A stretch of DNA of 64,000 bases from Galbula dea (taxonomy: Eukaryota > Chordata > Aves > Piciformes > Galbulidae). How positions within the stretch are numbered: position 1 is the stretch's first letter; every line of letters starts with the position of its first letter. Shown here one piece after another: positions 12,501 through 24,480 of the stretch. The DNA lies in NCBI GenBank assembly GCA_013399015.1, contig VWZX01001684.1, forward strand, positions 186,001-250,000. Direction: 5' to 3'. The position numbers and the translations under genes are program-made. The notes under the pieces were generated by a model, which was given only the letters and a program-made list of their open reading frames with translations, was not told the origin of the DNA and did not search any database.

Positions 12501-15500
12501 ATGTACAACCATCACTATCCCCTTCACCATCACCTGGATTTCACTCAATTGCTATGGGAACAACAAGCCACAGGTCAAATTCCCCATCCCTGTTCGGTAC
12601 TGAAGGAAAGCCAAAGACTGAGCACTTGATCCAAGGTCAGACTGCCCTGGATGAGCTAAGAACACAAATTAAGGAGCTAAGAACCATCATTGAAACCATG
12701 AAAGACCAGCAAAAGTAAGTAATGCAAATCTCAAGTGTAGGTGGGATGCATCCATTCATGCACTGTGGAGGCAGTTTCTTCTTGACCTTGCCTTCATGTA
12801 TGTTACTTTTGACTTTTCTCTAACAGAACATGTTCAGGGATGAGCTTAGGAAAAGAAATTGGCACTATCCATCTCTTAACAGCTTTTTTATTTCCTGTGT
12901 TGTGACATAAGCAGAGGTTTATGGAGTATTGGAAAAGTTAACTTACAAACTATAAGCAGTGAATAAGGCTCACATGTTGTTTTATTTGCCAATAACCATT
13001 TGGGAATTCCTGTGCATACTACAAAAGTAACTGGATATGATTAGGACATTTGAAGACCTTTGTGTTTATGACCCAGAATCTTACTATTTTAGTATTGGAC
13101 ATCTTTATTTTCTTTAAATTGCTTAGGAGAAACTGGGGCTGCCATGTAGCTTTTGCTATTCCAGCTAAACCTTCACATGCATTGTTAGTTGTGTGTAGCC
13201 TATGCAGGAAAAAAGAAAAGGGAGATCAGCGTGCAGAGACTGTGGCAGAAGAGAGGTGTTGGGAGACTTGGGAGAAGATGAGGAAGGGCAAGGTTCGAAC
13301 TGGATCTAGCCAACAAGCCCCAGTGCTTCACCTCTTACGCTGACCTCTGCTCCTCTGGTCTCCCCAGCCCTTCTTGCAAGGGCTTCTTCCACCTACTGGT
13401 TTCTATCTTAAGGCGAGATCACTCAGTGGGAACATGAGAAGGTGTCTGCTCCTTGTAGCTGTGTTCACATACCCAGCAAAGAAGGATGACAGCAAATCCT
13501 TATTTGGGATCCTTAGGTCTTATAAATGAAGTTGAAGGTTACATTGTATTGCTGGCATAAACAACTTTTAAGTGGGATAAGTGTGTGCTAGCATGGGCAG
13601 GATTTGTGATACCAGTTCCTACAACCCACCAACAGCAAATCCATCTACATCTAGTATGGAAAAGAAGGCAACTGATATGGTGTGGATATAGCTAGTCCAG
13701 AGCAAAGCCTCTGGATGCAGGGCTGTTAGGAAGAAATGTATTATTCATTAGCCATATGGGGTGTGGGGAGTACTGTCCTTTTTACAGTGTGTTACTTCTC
13801 TGTAGTATAGCAGATAGCCTAGTGACTTTAATTAGTTGTTCAGAGGAAAAAAGGTAACTATTGAAGCAGGGAAAACATGTCTCCCAGAGGTGGTCTTTTG
13901 TATTTTACTAGTTTAATCATTTCCATTCTAAACTTTTTTGCATTCTTTGAACAGAAAAGAGATTAAACAGTTGCTGTCTGAGTTGGATGAAGAAAAGAAG
14001 ATCCGTCTGCGATTGCAGGTACTTCAATGATTTATAATGTTATGGAAGTGTTGGCAGGTTTGATTTAGTCTCAGGTATGGGACAGAAAACTCTGCTAAGA
14101 TACTTAGATTTCAGTGAATAAAAAACTACTAACATTTCTGAACAGGTTATACCTGTTTTCCTCATAGTGTTGGCAGTCCATGTCATATATATATTGCAAT
14201 ACAAGGTTCTTACTGAAAAGCCTGGTAATTATCTAAGACTTTGTATGCACAAGTAGACAAATTATATATATATTAAAAACTTAAACACAGTGGAAGATTC
14301 AAACTATGATATTTTTAGTCTCAGTTTTTGTTTGATTTTTTTTTTTACAGATGAAATCATGTCTTTTTGAATGATCTGCTCTCTCCCAAAACTATGTATT
14401 TTGTAGTAGGCTTCTCTTAGTGTTGATATTTGGAATATCATTTCACATAGCAAGATTTTGGTGTCTGCTTTGCAGGCTGTACTCAGGTTGTATTTACTAA
14501 AGCATCCCAAACAATATACAAGAAGGTGCTCTGATTAAGGACCCAGTTACTGCTACCATAGATGACAGGTAGCACACTGCTCTGCTTGTGTGAAACTCAT
14601 GGAGCTGGGCTTTTGCTAGGATCATTGGCTGTGCTGCTTCCATGTGGAATGATGTTGAAACTGCTTTTCTTGGCTTTGGAGAGTGATTTGGATGATGCCT
14701 TTAATAACATGCTTTAACTTGGTCAGACCTGAATCGGTCAGGCAGTTGGTCTAGATCATGGTAGGTTACTTCCAACTGAAGTATTCATCCTATCCTATCC
14801 TATCCTATCCTATCCACTTCAAAAGTGATTTAATATTATTTTTTACATTTTTATGGTATATGTCAACCATACTTTTTCTTTGGATAATAAGGATAGAAAA
14901 TCAAATTGTAATTTCACTGGGATCTTCCTGCTCAGTAAAGGGCAAAGGGTGGCACAACTAGGAAGCATCAATGCTTGTGCTCCAGGGCTACCTAAAGGGC
15001 TTTATGCATGCAACCACATAGGAGTACAGCTTCTAGTAACAGACAATTCATGTTCAGTTAAAACTGAAGTTATTCAGATAAAATCAATTAGCATTTTTAA
15101 TAGTGGTTAGTGATTTAGTCTAACAGGCCAGAATATTCAGATGTCTGGACTCTACCTGTAGCATAGCTCTACCTCTTTATACAGATACCTGCATTGACAG
15201 TTTTAAAAATATGATCTTACAACTGAATGCTTTTACTCCAAATAAAATGTTGCTTTTACTAGTAAATTTTCAGCTGCTAGCCACGGTGGCATTGTTAGCT
15301 TTACATGAAGATGAGAGTTCAACAAACAACAGTTGCATAGCACAGCTCTCAGTCCATGTGTTAAAAAAGAATTCCTTGATAGTATGGCACAGCTGAGCAC
15401 TGCAAGTGTGTTTGAATAAATCTAATATGCCTGCCTCAGGGTTTCCACTGTCTGTCAGAGGGTACAATTAGGGCTAATAATGGTTTCAGCCCTGTCCTTT

Positions 15501-16053
15501 TACCACATGGCTATACGTCCATCAGAGCCCTTAGGGCACCTGGACACAGGCTTGATGGGTGTAAAAGGCAACTGCCTTCCTCCCAGCAAGAACTATCCTT
15601 ATAGGAGATATAGGAGAAAGACAATTAGTTTTGCTCCTCAGCTACCAATGCTCCTGGTATTTGTGCCAGATGTAAGTGCAGCAGCTGGTGCATGGACACA
15701 GTGCTCATTCTGTGAGTAATTCCTGGCAGCAAGCTGCAAGGCTTGTAGAAGTTGTAAAGAGTTAGAAAGGTCATGTGCATTCAGTGACTATACTTGTCAA
15801 GCTCTGAGGAGAGGAAGCCATGAGTGGTCATCTTATGCAGCTGAGAGGGTCACCACAATTGGTAAAATCTGTGGAAATAAGAGAAACATAAAACCAATAA
15901 TTGACACCTGTGGACAAGAAGGCACATGTGCTTTTTAGGCAGCACTAACCACCTCAGTTTATTAAAGCATCTAATTTCATTACAAATACATGTTTTTTCT
16001 TTTGTTTTCAGATGGAAGTTAATGACATAAAGAAGGCTCTTCAATCAAAGTGA
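9407..16053 (+). CDS. SH3KBP1: SH3KBP1 (CIN85), C-terminal part: last five coding exons
   Basis: SH3KBP1/CIN85 is a cytoplasmic adaptor that links CBL and endophilin to receptor endocytosis and actin. The window holds coding exons 9407-9516, 10858-10983, 12443-12714, 13955-14018 and 16012-16053. All have GT-AG borders and compatible phases, giving 203 residues plus a partial first codon. The three N-terminal SH3 domains lie upstream of the window. Visible here are a basic proline-rich stretch (TTTRPKATGRRPPSQS), a serine/proline linker with PSLFGTEGKPK, and a C-terminal coiled coil from about TALDELRTQIKELR to the end at KKALQSK. Residues match the human protein closely from memory, especially the coiled coil. 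The gene sits next to MAP3K15 on the same strand, as in human Xp22.12. Identification is very secure; the earlier exons are not in view. Confidence 0.97.
10858..10983 (+). CDS. SH3KBP1: SH3KBP1 exon: Ser/Asp-rich linker
   Basis: Forty-two codons starting SSLSSPDFFDSPSPEDEKEE and ending RTVTISQ, between AG at 10856-10857 and GTAAGT at 10984. The acidic SPSPEDEKEE segment matches the human linker (SPSPEEDKEE, from memory). Phase 0 at both ends, so it could be skipped without a frameshift. Confidence 0.95.
12443..12714 (+). CDS. SH3KBP1: SH3KBP1 exon: PSLFGTEGK and start of coiled coil
   Basis: A 272-base exon beginning VSDNKTSLPPKPGG, with a serine/proline-rich middle, the conserved NSPSLFGTEGKPK motif, and then the start of the coiled coil (ELRTQIKELRTIIETMKDQQ). 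The donor GTAAGT follows 12714 and splits a lysine codon after two bases. Confidence 0.96.
13955..14018 (+). CDS. SH3KBP1: SH3KBP1 exon: coiled-coil core
   Basis: A 64-base exon. One base completes lysine, then 21 codons read KEIKQLLSELDEEKKIRLRL plus Q. This is the most conserved part of the CIN85/CD2AP coiled coil, which mediates oligomerisation and lipid or partner binding. The acceptor is ACAG at 13951-13954 and the donor GT at 14019. Confidence 0.96.
14700..14815 (+). mobile_element. CR1-like 3' end with pentanucleotide tail
   Basis: The segment around 14735-14785 (GGTCTAGATCATGG..., TTACTTCCAACTGAAG) resembles the conserved avian CR1 3' end, in which a TAGATGAT box is followed by CCTTCCAAC. 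It runs into five perfect TATCC units at 14791-14815, which would be the terminal microsatellite. It is short and diverged, so the subfamily is unclear. It lies in the SH3KBP1 intron between 14018 and 16012. Confidence 0.5.
14791..14815. repeat. (TATCC)5 microsatellite
   Basis: Five perfect tandem TATCC units, preceded by a partial one (CATCC at 14786-14790). Confidence 0.9.
16012..16053 (+). CDS. SH3KBP1: SH3KBP1 terminal coding exon
   Basis: Thirteen codons, MEVNDIKKALQSK, then TGA at 16051-16053. The sequence matches the end of human CIN85. The acceptor TTTTCAG ends at 16011. The 3' UTR continues downstream. Confidence 0.95.
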   Translation: MEVNDIKKALQSK

Positions 16054-16376
16054 ACACTTGCTAGGTGGAATGTTGCATTATTCTCCATGACTGAGACTCA
16101 AATTTATGCCCCAGCCAAAATAACTTTGTGCCAAATGATTTAAGAATTGCCTCAACATCCCTTTATTTGAAGGATTAGCACAACTGTTTTTTGATAGCAC
16201 AACAAAAATACCAACAACAAGGACAAAATTTCCACCTGAAGCAGTACTGTGCAGCACCAGTTGTGACTGAAGTTGATCTTCTTGTGCTAAAGGCTCTCTA
16301 CTTCAAGATCCTAGGTGAAATGAAAACTCAGGCAGTTTAGTCCATAGTGGTACTATTTTGATGATATTTTTCCATA

Positions 16377-16382
16377 AATAAA
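16377..16382 (+). promoter_or_regulatory. SH3KBP1: Proximal poly(A) signal AATAAA of SH3KBP1
   Basis: Canonical hexamer about 325 bases after the stop codon. It is followed by a T-rich stretch around 16420-16445 that could serve as the downstream element. Confidence 0.6.
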
Positions 16383-17967
16383 GTGTATTTCAGATTATCT
16401 GTTTACAAGCTTTATGATTTTGACTTTTGATTTTTAATTGTCTTTTGTCACAGATTTTAAAATGTTTGTACTGCATATAGCCAGGAATGAATGTTACCGT
16501 TGGGGCTGGAGGAATTATTTTCGCTTTGAGATATAACAGCCTACTTTTTGTTACGGTGTTAAGTTGTGTTAAATATGCAATTTTATGTCCCTAAAATCCC
16601 CTACAATTGAAATTTACGTTGTGTACAGTAATGTATTTACAAGAAGGAAACAAACCAACAGAAATCTGGTCTTTGCAATGATTTGTGCCTTTCTTTGCCA
16701 CACACTGACTGGAGCCCGTTGCAAGCCAGGTCTCCCTAATGTAGCTACCACGATGACTCCTGTCCCGGGTGTCTGGTGGAGGTCACCTTCTCAGTGTACA
16801 GCTGCTCGGTCAGTAGAGCCAGGTTTGTGCGAGGTGGCAGGATGGAAGGGTGCAGCTGAGAGCAGCTTTTTCTTGAGCAGCTGTGGCTTTTTAGCTTCCC
16901 TGGTTTTGATAGGCCTCTCCCTTAACTTGAATGTTCATCTCCGCTTGGTTTTCATTAGATGATTTACATGCCCGCCTGTCCCCAGTTTTGCACAGAGTGA
17001 ACAGAATATGCATTATTAAAGCAAAAATAAAGTAATCTATCAAACATGCATAAAAAGTTGTATTATTTTGTGCACAAGGTTCTCTGGGGCGTGACATTGG
17101 TCCATTTGCTCTTTAGGTGCTATTGTTTGCTACGTTGTGTTGTATGCTTATAGAATGATGTGCTTTATAGCCCTGCTTTTGCAGCAGGACTTTCTCTCAT
17201 CATTTTATTGAACCTGATGCCTAGGTTATTTCTTCCAGTTTCTCTGTTTGCTTTCATCTTTCCAAAATCAGGTCTCCCATGTTTCTGTTTGTGGTTTTGT
17301 GTGTTCTTCACTAGCCACAGAGTATCTCATACATTGTCAGCTATCCCTGTTGAATTTAGACAAAGTGTTTAAATAATGGATATTTTTGCATAGCAGGGTG
17401 TGAGGGGGTGAGTGATATTGGGGATGCCTCAGGGTGACAAAAAGATGCCAAACCAAAACCAAACATCCAAGAACCAAACCAAAAATCACACAAGGGATCT
17501 ACTTGTCTTCTTATCAAATGCTAGAGCTGACTCCAGCCAGTGTATCCTGTGTCACAGCTAATCACCCTGCCTGCCAGGAGCTGGATGTGACCTAGTGTTC
17601 AGTTGGCTTGTCACATTCACACATAGTTGGCAGAGTTCCCATAATCTTTTTGTATGCATAGATACATTAAAGTACACACTCCACCATACCCAAATCTTGT
17701 TTTATGTGTCTCAACTGGCAATAAAGAACCTCACTACGGTAGAACCTCTATCATAGCCTCTGCTTCTATTGTAACAGGGGTATCTGAGACTGAAAGGTCA
17801 GATTGTGAAACTTGAGAATTTTTTAAGTCCTAATACATTGCTGAATGCACTCAAACAGAAGCTCTAATAAAATATTTTATCACTGAAATGCTCTTATTTA
17901 ACATTTCTAATAACTGCATTAAAATATTTTTGTACAGAGAGTGTTAGTCCCTGCATTGCTTTCCAGC

Positions 17968-17973
17968 AATAAA
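17968..17973 (+). promoter_or_regulatory. SH3KBP1: Candidate distal poly(A) signal of SH3KBP1
   Basis: Last of a cluster of three AATAAA hexamers (17720, 17866, 17968). It would give a 3' UTR of about 1.9 kb. This is inferred from hexamer clustering only. Confidence 0.4.
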
Positions 17974-17990
17974 GATTTCTGTATTACTTC

Positions 17991-20900
17991 CATGGGGGTT
18001 TTGTGGAGTTAGTGGCAGAGTTAGGAGGAAATGAGCGATAAAGAATACAAATTGTGTTTGGGCTTGTAGTCATACAATTGCAACATGTATCCAGAAGTGA
18101 ACAGCTCTGGCTTTCTAATTGCAATATTGTGATATTGCAAATGAAAGTCTGAACTTGGCACAGTTTCCTTATATCAGATTATATGCTGCTTTTTTTGTTT
18201 TCTGTAGAGAATATAACTTCTCATTTTATTAATCCCAGTTAGAAGTCAGCCCACCATATCATTCTTTGTAAAAGAGGGTTAAATAAGATTTTGTGAAAAT
18301 GCTTTGTTTTGAAAGTTGATTATTCTGGGAGAAGAGAGTTTGTAGAAATACAAGCTCTTCTTGCTGCATTTCATTATAGTAATAGAAAGTATTTCACTTT
18401 AAAATATGGATTTTTCCCTTTTTAAAAGGGATCAATTATGCATTAAACCTGTGGATATAAACTGCTGCTTTTAAGAATGTGTGAGTTTATATTTAAAGAA
18501 AAAGCAGAAAGTGCTGGTGAGCTACAAAGTGATTTTGATGTGAAAATGATTAAATACTGTTATTTGAAGAGTTGTGTAAAATGACTTTTCATTACCATAC
18601 ACACACTGGACCTGTGGCAAACAGGTTTATGTGTTTATGTTTATGTGTAGGCACGTTGCCCTGTGTGCTTCATCCCAGCTAGTGAGCATCAAACCTGCTT
18701 CCACAAAGGCAGCTCTTCACCTCCTTGGATAACAGCAACAAGGAATCTGGGACTTTATGTGAGCACTTTTTGAGCTCCTCTTAGAGGCAGTGAAAATTAA
18801 GCTGGGCAGCTGTCCCTGCTGCAGGATGACCTGCCACCTGAGTTTACCCACTTCTGGGGATGCTTTTTGTTGCAAAGGGCAAAACAAGGGCAGGACATAG
18901 CACAGTTCACACAATCCATGTACCATGCTCTTTCTCTTAGTATAGCAGAAACACAGCTAAGAAAGGATAAGTAGAAAAGTAGGTGCACCTGCATTGAAGT
19001 TGCTGCTGCTAGATAATTTGGCTACCCTGGATTCAATAAGCCAAATTTACTGAGCCCTGCTGGGAGCACAAGGCAAGGGGAAAGATGACATCAATTTTGA
19101 GACCCCAGGAAAAGTGGTGCTGGCTGGAGAAAGCTAGTTCATTAATGGATGGCTAGTCAATCACTGCAGGTTCAGGTTGTATGTGCTCTGATTACACAGA
19201 CAGGCTTAGCATGTGTCACTGATCTCAGGGGAACGGTAAACTTCTGATTGCTCTGACCTGAAGCACCTTGGACTAACTGAAATATGGTAAAGTCAAGGAG
19301 GCTGAATCGGTCAAAGTGCTGATTCAGAGCTCCAAATTTCAATAGACTACCTGGAGCAACACCACTCTCTTCAGCTGGGTGCAAGTCTGGGGTAAGTTCT
19401 CAAACTTGTGTTTTCACTCACCTTCCAGGTTCCCTGACTGAAGCCTTGCACTTCCTCAGCCTCTTCTGCATAATTATAAATAGCAGCGATCTCAGGCTCT
19501 AAACCTCCTCTTGTCTTCAATCTGATACTTTCCCACTCTAGAAATGTATGTCAAACCACCCCTGTGACACACAGTAGGGAAGCTGCTCACCTAAGGATGC
19601 AGGCCACCATTTCTGCCCATATGAAGGTGCTGATAATGCAGGTCAGGTAAGCTAGTTGCCCTCTGCAGGCTCTGCCTGTCTCTTGTAGGCTGGACTAAGA
19701 GATGTTGCTGTGCATCTGTTACACAGAAGGCAAACAGATTGCTCCACAAGTCATGTTTCATGCTGCAGAGGTGTGTGTATACCATATGGAAATCTGCAGT
19801 ACATTCATGTTCTCTCTTGGGAATGTGAGAAAGTATCTGATTGTCTTGCATGTATGTGTGTGCCAAAGTAATAACCTTATATTTTACTTCTTTGTTACTG
19901 TGTAAATAGCTAAGAACACTCCAGAGCAATACTAAAATTATTCACAGTTTTCCAATTGGATTTAAACTTTTAAACAAAACAAGGCTGTCAGGTAATAAAA
20001 AATATTACCTTACTCTAGTGTTCCTGGAAATCTTAGTGCTATCATCAGCTCAACTCTTTTCTTTAAATAGCTGATATTTGGAATTGCCCAAACCCAAACA
20101 GCAGGTGGTTGTTTCTATTACAAGGCTATTAGGAAAGCCTGTATTGGTTCCTGTGAAAAGATGAGGAATGCTCTGTGCTTTCTAGGTGTCTTGGTTTAGA
20201 ACAGGAAATGAGTTATTATTTAACTTGTTTTCACTGCCAAGTGCAGGAAGAAACTCTTCAGTACTTTGACAGAAATGTGATTTGACACAATAATGGGCTA
20301 AAGTTCTTACTTATACTATAAAACTTTTCTGGAATGATTCCTATCATGCTGGCAGATCTGTGTCTGAAAAGGGACTGCATGTGAGTGACAATGTATCTGG
20401 CTGTAAAATGTTTTAACTGTGCAAGAGTGATGTGTTATTTGGCAGTGACTTTAATAGCCTCAAGCATGTGACAGTGCTCTAGCAAAGAATAAATGTAATG
20501 GAAGTTGACAAAGCAGAGAAGACAAAGTGTGTGGCATTGCACCTTTTCTCACAGTGTACCCACAATAGCTGCAGGATCAGTTGTAGGCTGGTGTGCAGTA
20601 AGCATTGTGTATATTCAGGTCCCATTGTTAAAAGTAAAGATATTAAAGTCAGCCCCAATGCTAATAAGCTCACACTTACAAAGCAAGGCCATCCTGCAAG
20701 CAGAGAAAATCATTACCAGGAGTTTGGAGAAAGGCTAATGTTGCTCTCTGTCTCACTAGCTGCCTTAGCTGTGTTTCTAACAATTATTATCTGCTTCTCC
20801 CCTGACTTTTCACGCTCCTGGTTCGTGAATGTGAATTACTTATTGACTACAAAACCAAACAACAACAAAACACAAACAACAAAACACAAAAAAACACCCT

Positions 20901-23500
20901 CATGCCCCTATTTTGGTCATTGGTAGACTTCATTCTTCATGTATCAAGCTCATATTTAATGAATGTTGCTGTTTGTAGACTGCCTTAACAAGAAGAATAT
21001 GTGGGTGTAATTTAAGAATTCTTACTGAGTTTGAACTACATTTCCATATTTGCTGAAATATACTATAAAAGCAAGTATTGATATAACAGATGAAGTTTTA
21101 CTATTTGCCACTTCAATTCTTGCCTCTTCAGGATTCCTTTTCTTTTTCCAGTCCTGACTGGTGACACCAAAACCATTGTTATTACAGATATTTAACATTA
21201 TTTTAAGCAGCACTGACAGCTTGGCTTTTGCCAGGGTTCTAAGCCTCATGAATCCTCATGTATCTGGCATCTACAATAATATAAAAATCACCTAAATGTG
21301 AATAAAAATGAGCCATGTATCCCATTTTATGTACAATATGTGTGCATAACCATGTTGTGTTCCCTGCCAGTCACAGTTTTGCTGGGCTTCTGTTAATCAG
21401 TAGACAGAACAAGCCTATTTAACTGCAATAGAAGTGAATGCTCATGTGGCTTTTGCCATGAATATTTACTCAGTGAGAGATAACTTGACAAATGCTAAAA
21501 GTGAGAATCCTGTCTTAAAACAGTATGTAAAAACAAGTGCAATGAAAGCACTGAGCCATAACATGTGAAGAAGTCAAAGATAATTTGACCAAGCTGAAAA
21601 CAGGAAAACAAATTGTGCCCAGTAAGAATAGTTACTTTTCTGCCCATTCCAACATTTTAAACCAGACTTCTCAAAGTTGCTTCTCATTCGTCAAGGAAAT
21701 CTGTATTTCTCACCCCTAGGACCTGCTGAACTAGAGAGACCTAACACAAAGTAGCAATCTGTTAGCTTTAGGGGTGTGAAAGATAAAATATTCATCATGT
21801 CAAGATGCTGTATGAGTGAAGAAATCTAGGGCTGATATTGTTAAAGTATTACTATCTAGTACTTCAATATTAACAATAAGAATTATATAGACAGTCAGAT
21901 GAGGACTCCATCCTCCTAAGCTGGAAGTTTTCTCTTTCCCCAGGCTTTCTTGAGGTTTTTTCTAGTATTATTCATCCTAGTGAGGCTCAGGAATTTCAGG
22001 GTTGAAGGGAAGTCTTTCTGGATGGAGGCCTGGTTTGGTTTTCTCTTGTCTGAAATACAAAATAGGAGTGAATTGAAAACTGGAGATAAGTGATTTTATG
22101 TTTGATTAATTGATCAAAGATTGTATTTAGGAGAACTTGAATGAACTTCTAGCTCTAAGCTGACTGTTTGCTTTTGAGTTCCTGAACTGAGTGAAGAAGG
22201 CCAGAATGCCACAGGTATTTAAATCACAACAAATTTTTTAACCAGACTTTATAAAGGCACATGCCTGAGTCTTGCATAATTGAATAGATCTAGCTGCCTG
22301 ATAGGGAGAAATAATGGAAATAGTCCAAACTATCAGCCTTACAGAAAGTGTGAGGTCTCTGCATCCATTGAGATTCAGGAGAGTTTGGTTTGTGTTTGGG
22401 GTTTTTTTTTAGCCTTCTCTTTGTCACTGTTTTTACTAGTGGGGGTTTGGTTTACTTTATTTATTTATTTAAAATGCACAAAGTCATCTGTAAGTTAAAT
22501 TCTGGCTTCGTGGAAGCCATTGAGAAGACCTGCATAATTTCTTTGTTCCTTAATTGCTGCACTCCTTGATCATGCTACCAAAGATTTGCTCTGTAACTAC
22601 TCAAAACTCAAAGTCAAGGACATTTGATTGAAGCACTGGATGTGCAGTAAACTAAAGGAGAGGAGTCAAAGTCAATTTTGAAATTGATTACATTCTGCTC
22701 TGTGTACTTGTGAGCACACAGCACATTCTCCAAGTCATGCTAAAAAGAAAGAAAGAGGAAGATCAGTCTTTGACTAACTTTGTATTTCATACAAGATCTT
22801 GCTCTGTCCTTCATTTCCAAGGGCTGGTGATGAGCAGATGCTGTGTGTAATGTGCTTCCCTGTGTAACACAGTGGATCTGAATACAGAGTTGTGCTGGGG
22901 TGATTTTCTTTAATACAGCAATCATTTTCTTTGCCTTCATTCTTTCTTAGGAAGTCATATGAGCTTTTGTGGCCTCTTGCTTGCCAGTGCAAGAAAAGGA
23001 AGAGAACCCCCTGAGATCGCTGAAACCAGCTCCAAAGTTGATTTGGTAGCCCAGGTGTTTGGAGTTCACATTACTCTGAGGCACTTGTTTCCCTTTGCAA
23101 AACAGATGTGCCATGCTGCAAGTCAACTTTTAAAGCTTGTAGCGTTTTTAGGCCTCTTCATGAAGTTTTTCTCCAAGAATTATCTGTGTGGCTTAGCTTC
23201 CATTGTACAGAATCAATATTTTTAATGCCTCCTTATTTCTATCTTCATAAAAAGCATACAAACTCTGAACAAATAGCACCAGGTTAAACTACTGAAAATA
23301 GGTATTCAGAACATGACAGCTTGTTAGGAAAAATGCCTAAGGAAGTTTGGAAGATGACTGAATATAATTAAGAAAAGGGGAAAGCACCCTTTTCTTATGT
23401 TCACATAAAGTATTTGCTAAGAGAGAGTGCCACAGTTTCAGAGATCAAGATGCGGACCTTCCAGCAAGCAGTTTAAAATTGGACCAAATGTTAAAAAATG
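17991..23500. other. SH3KBP1-MAP3K15 intergenic region, no gene seen
   Basis: AT-rich sequence between the SH3KBP1 3' UTR and the MAP3K15 CpG island. No exon with a recognisable product, RNA gene or clear transposon was found by eye. An A/C-rich low-complexity run lies at 20851-20897. Confidence 0.65.
20851..20897. repeat. A/C-rich low-complexity tract
   Basis: Repeated AACAACAAAACAC-like units made only of A and C, in intergenic DNA. Confidence 0.6.
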
Positions 23501-23520
23501 CAAAATGAAACCCAAAGACA

Positions 23521-24480
23521 TGGGTGGCGTACGGTACCGCTGTGTGGGGTAACAGCCCCAGCGGTCGCGGCGGAACGGCGGGCGGGGCGCAGGGAAGGCA
23601 AGCGATAAATGAGGCGTGGTCGCCTTGCTGGGGCTACCTTCTCCGTGTTGCTGTAGTGGTGGAGGCATGCGGAGTGTTTGTACCTGGAAGGCACGGCGGG
23701 GCTGTCCTGGTGTGTGAGGGGGGTGAGCGGGGCTACGTGCTGCTCCGTGCTCCGCGGGGCTGTCCCGACCGCGCAGGGCGGTGCTGAGCTCCGTTTCTCA
23801 CCGGCCGCCTTCACCTCGTCCTGCTGCCGCCCGCCTGTAGCGCGCGGAGGCGAGGGGAGAAGTGAGGGCGGAAGGGCAGTGAGAAGGGAGGGAGGAAGGA
23901 ACCCTCCTGACCCCGCACCACCGGAGTTTGCCTAAGTGTTCGCTATGGGCTGCGGCTCCGCCTGAGCACCTGCCGGCGGCCAGCGGCTCCCGTCAGCCCT
24001 CGACGGCGATATGGAGGGTGGCAGCGCGGCAGCAGATCCAGCGCACACCTGCGCGGAGCAGGAGCTGCCGGCCGCGTGGCGGTCGGTGGGGAGACGGCGA
24101 GGTCGGCATGGGCGCCTCGCGGCCCCGCTGCCTGCGGGCCATCTACGTGCTGAACGACCCGCACAAAGGGGGCGCCGCGACGCGGAGCCCCGAGGCTGGG
24201 GCGCGGCAGTGCCTGCTGCGGGCATGCGAGGCCGAGGGCGCCCAGCTCGGCACTGTCAACTTCGGGGAGCTGGACTTTGGGGAGACGGCGGTGCTGGACG
24301 CTTTCTACGGCGCGGGTGAGCTGCTGGGCAGAGGCTGGCTGCGGGGCGGGAGCTCAGGCTTGCTCCTGTCCGGTGCCTCCAGCCAGAGCTGTGTGGGGTC
24401 GCGGCAGGCGAAGCTGGAGACGGACCCGTAAAGGCGCCGAGGAGGTCGGAGCAGAGGGAAACGGGCACAGGGCACATGTG
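23521..24480 (+). promoter_or_regulatory. MAP3K15: CpG island promoter of MAP3K15
   Basis: An abrupt switch from AT-rich DNA to dense CpG sequence, with an Sp1-type GC box (GGGCGGGGC at 23580-23588). The island covers the putative 5' UTR and first coding exon of MAP3K15. No TATA box is apparent. The transcription start is not determinable here. Confidence 0.8.
24108..24315 (+). CDS. MAP3K15: MAP3K15 exon 1
   Basis: 69 codons plus one base, starting MGASRPRCLRAIYVLND. It contains EAGARQCLLRACEAEGAQLG and FGELDFGETAVLDAFYGA, hallmarks of the ASK N terminus. The donor is GTGAGC at 24316. ATG 24108 is chosen because it is the only ATG in the conserved frame. The upstream ATG at 24011 lies in another frame yet gives an MEGGSAAADPA start resembling the Gly/Ala-rich mammalian N terminus, so the true start is uncertain. 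Confidence 0.85.

Larger units (their letters stand above)
16054..17990 (+). other. SH3KBP1: SH3KBP1 3' UTR (extent inferred)
   Basis: Noncoding sequence after the SH3KBP1 stop. AATAAA signals occur at 16377-16382 (proximal), 17026-17031, 17720-17725, 17866-17871 and 17968-17973. The last three fall within about 250 bases, which suggests a distal cleavage zone. The stretch 16480-16975 holds more CpGs than the surrounding AT-rich DNA. Which site is used cannot be told from sequence alone. Confidence 0.6.

Noticed and set aside
16585..16962. 125-codon ATG open frame after the SH3KBP1 stop
   Set aside because: It lies in the 3' UTR, has mixed composition and no family resemblance. Most likely chance.
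23928..24107. Upstream extension of the MAP3K15 exon 1 frame
   Set aside because: It has no ATG before 24108 and no resemblance to ASK proteins, so it is treated as 5' UTR.
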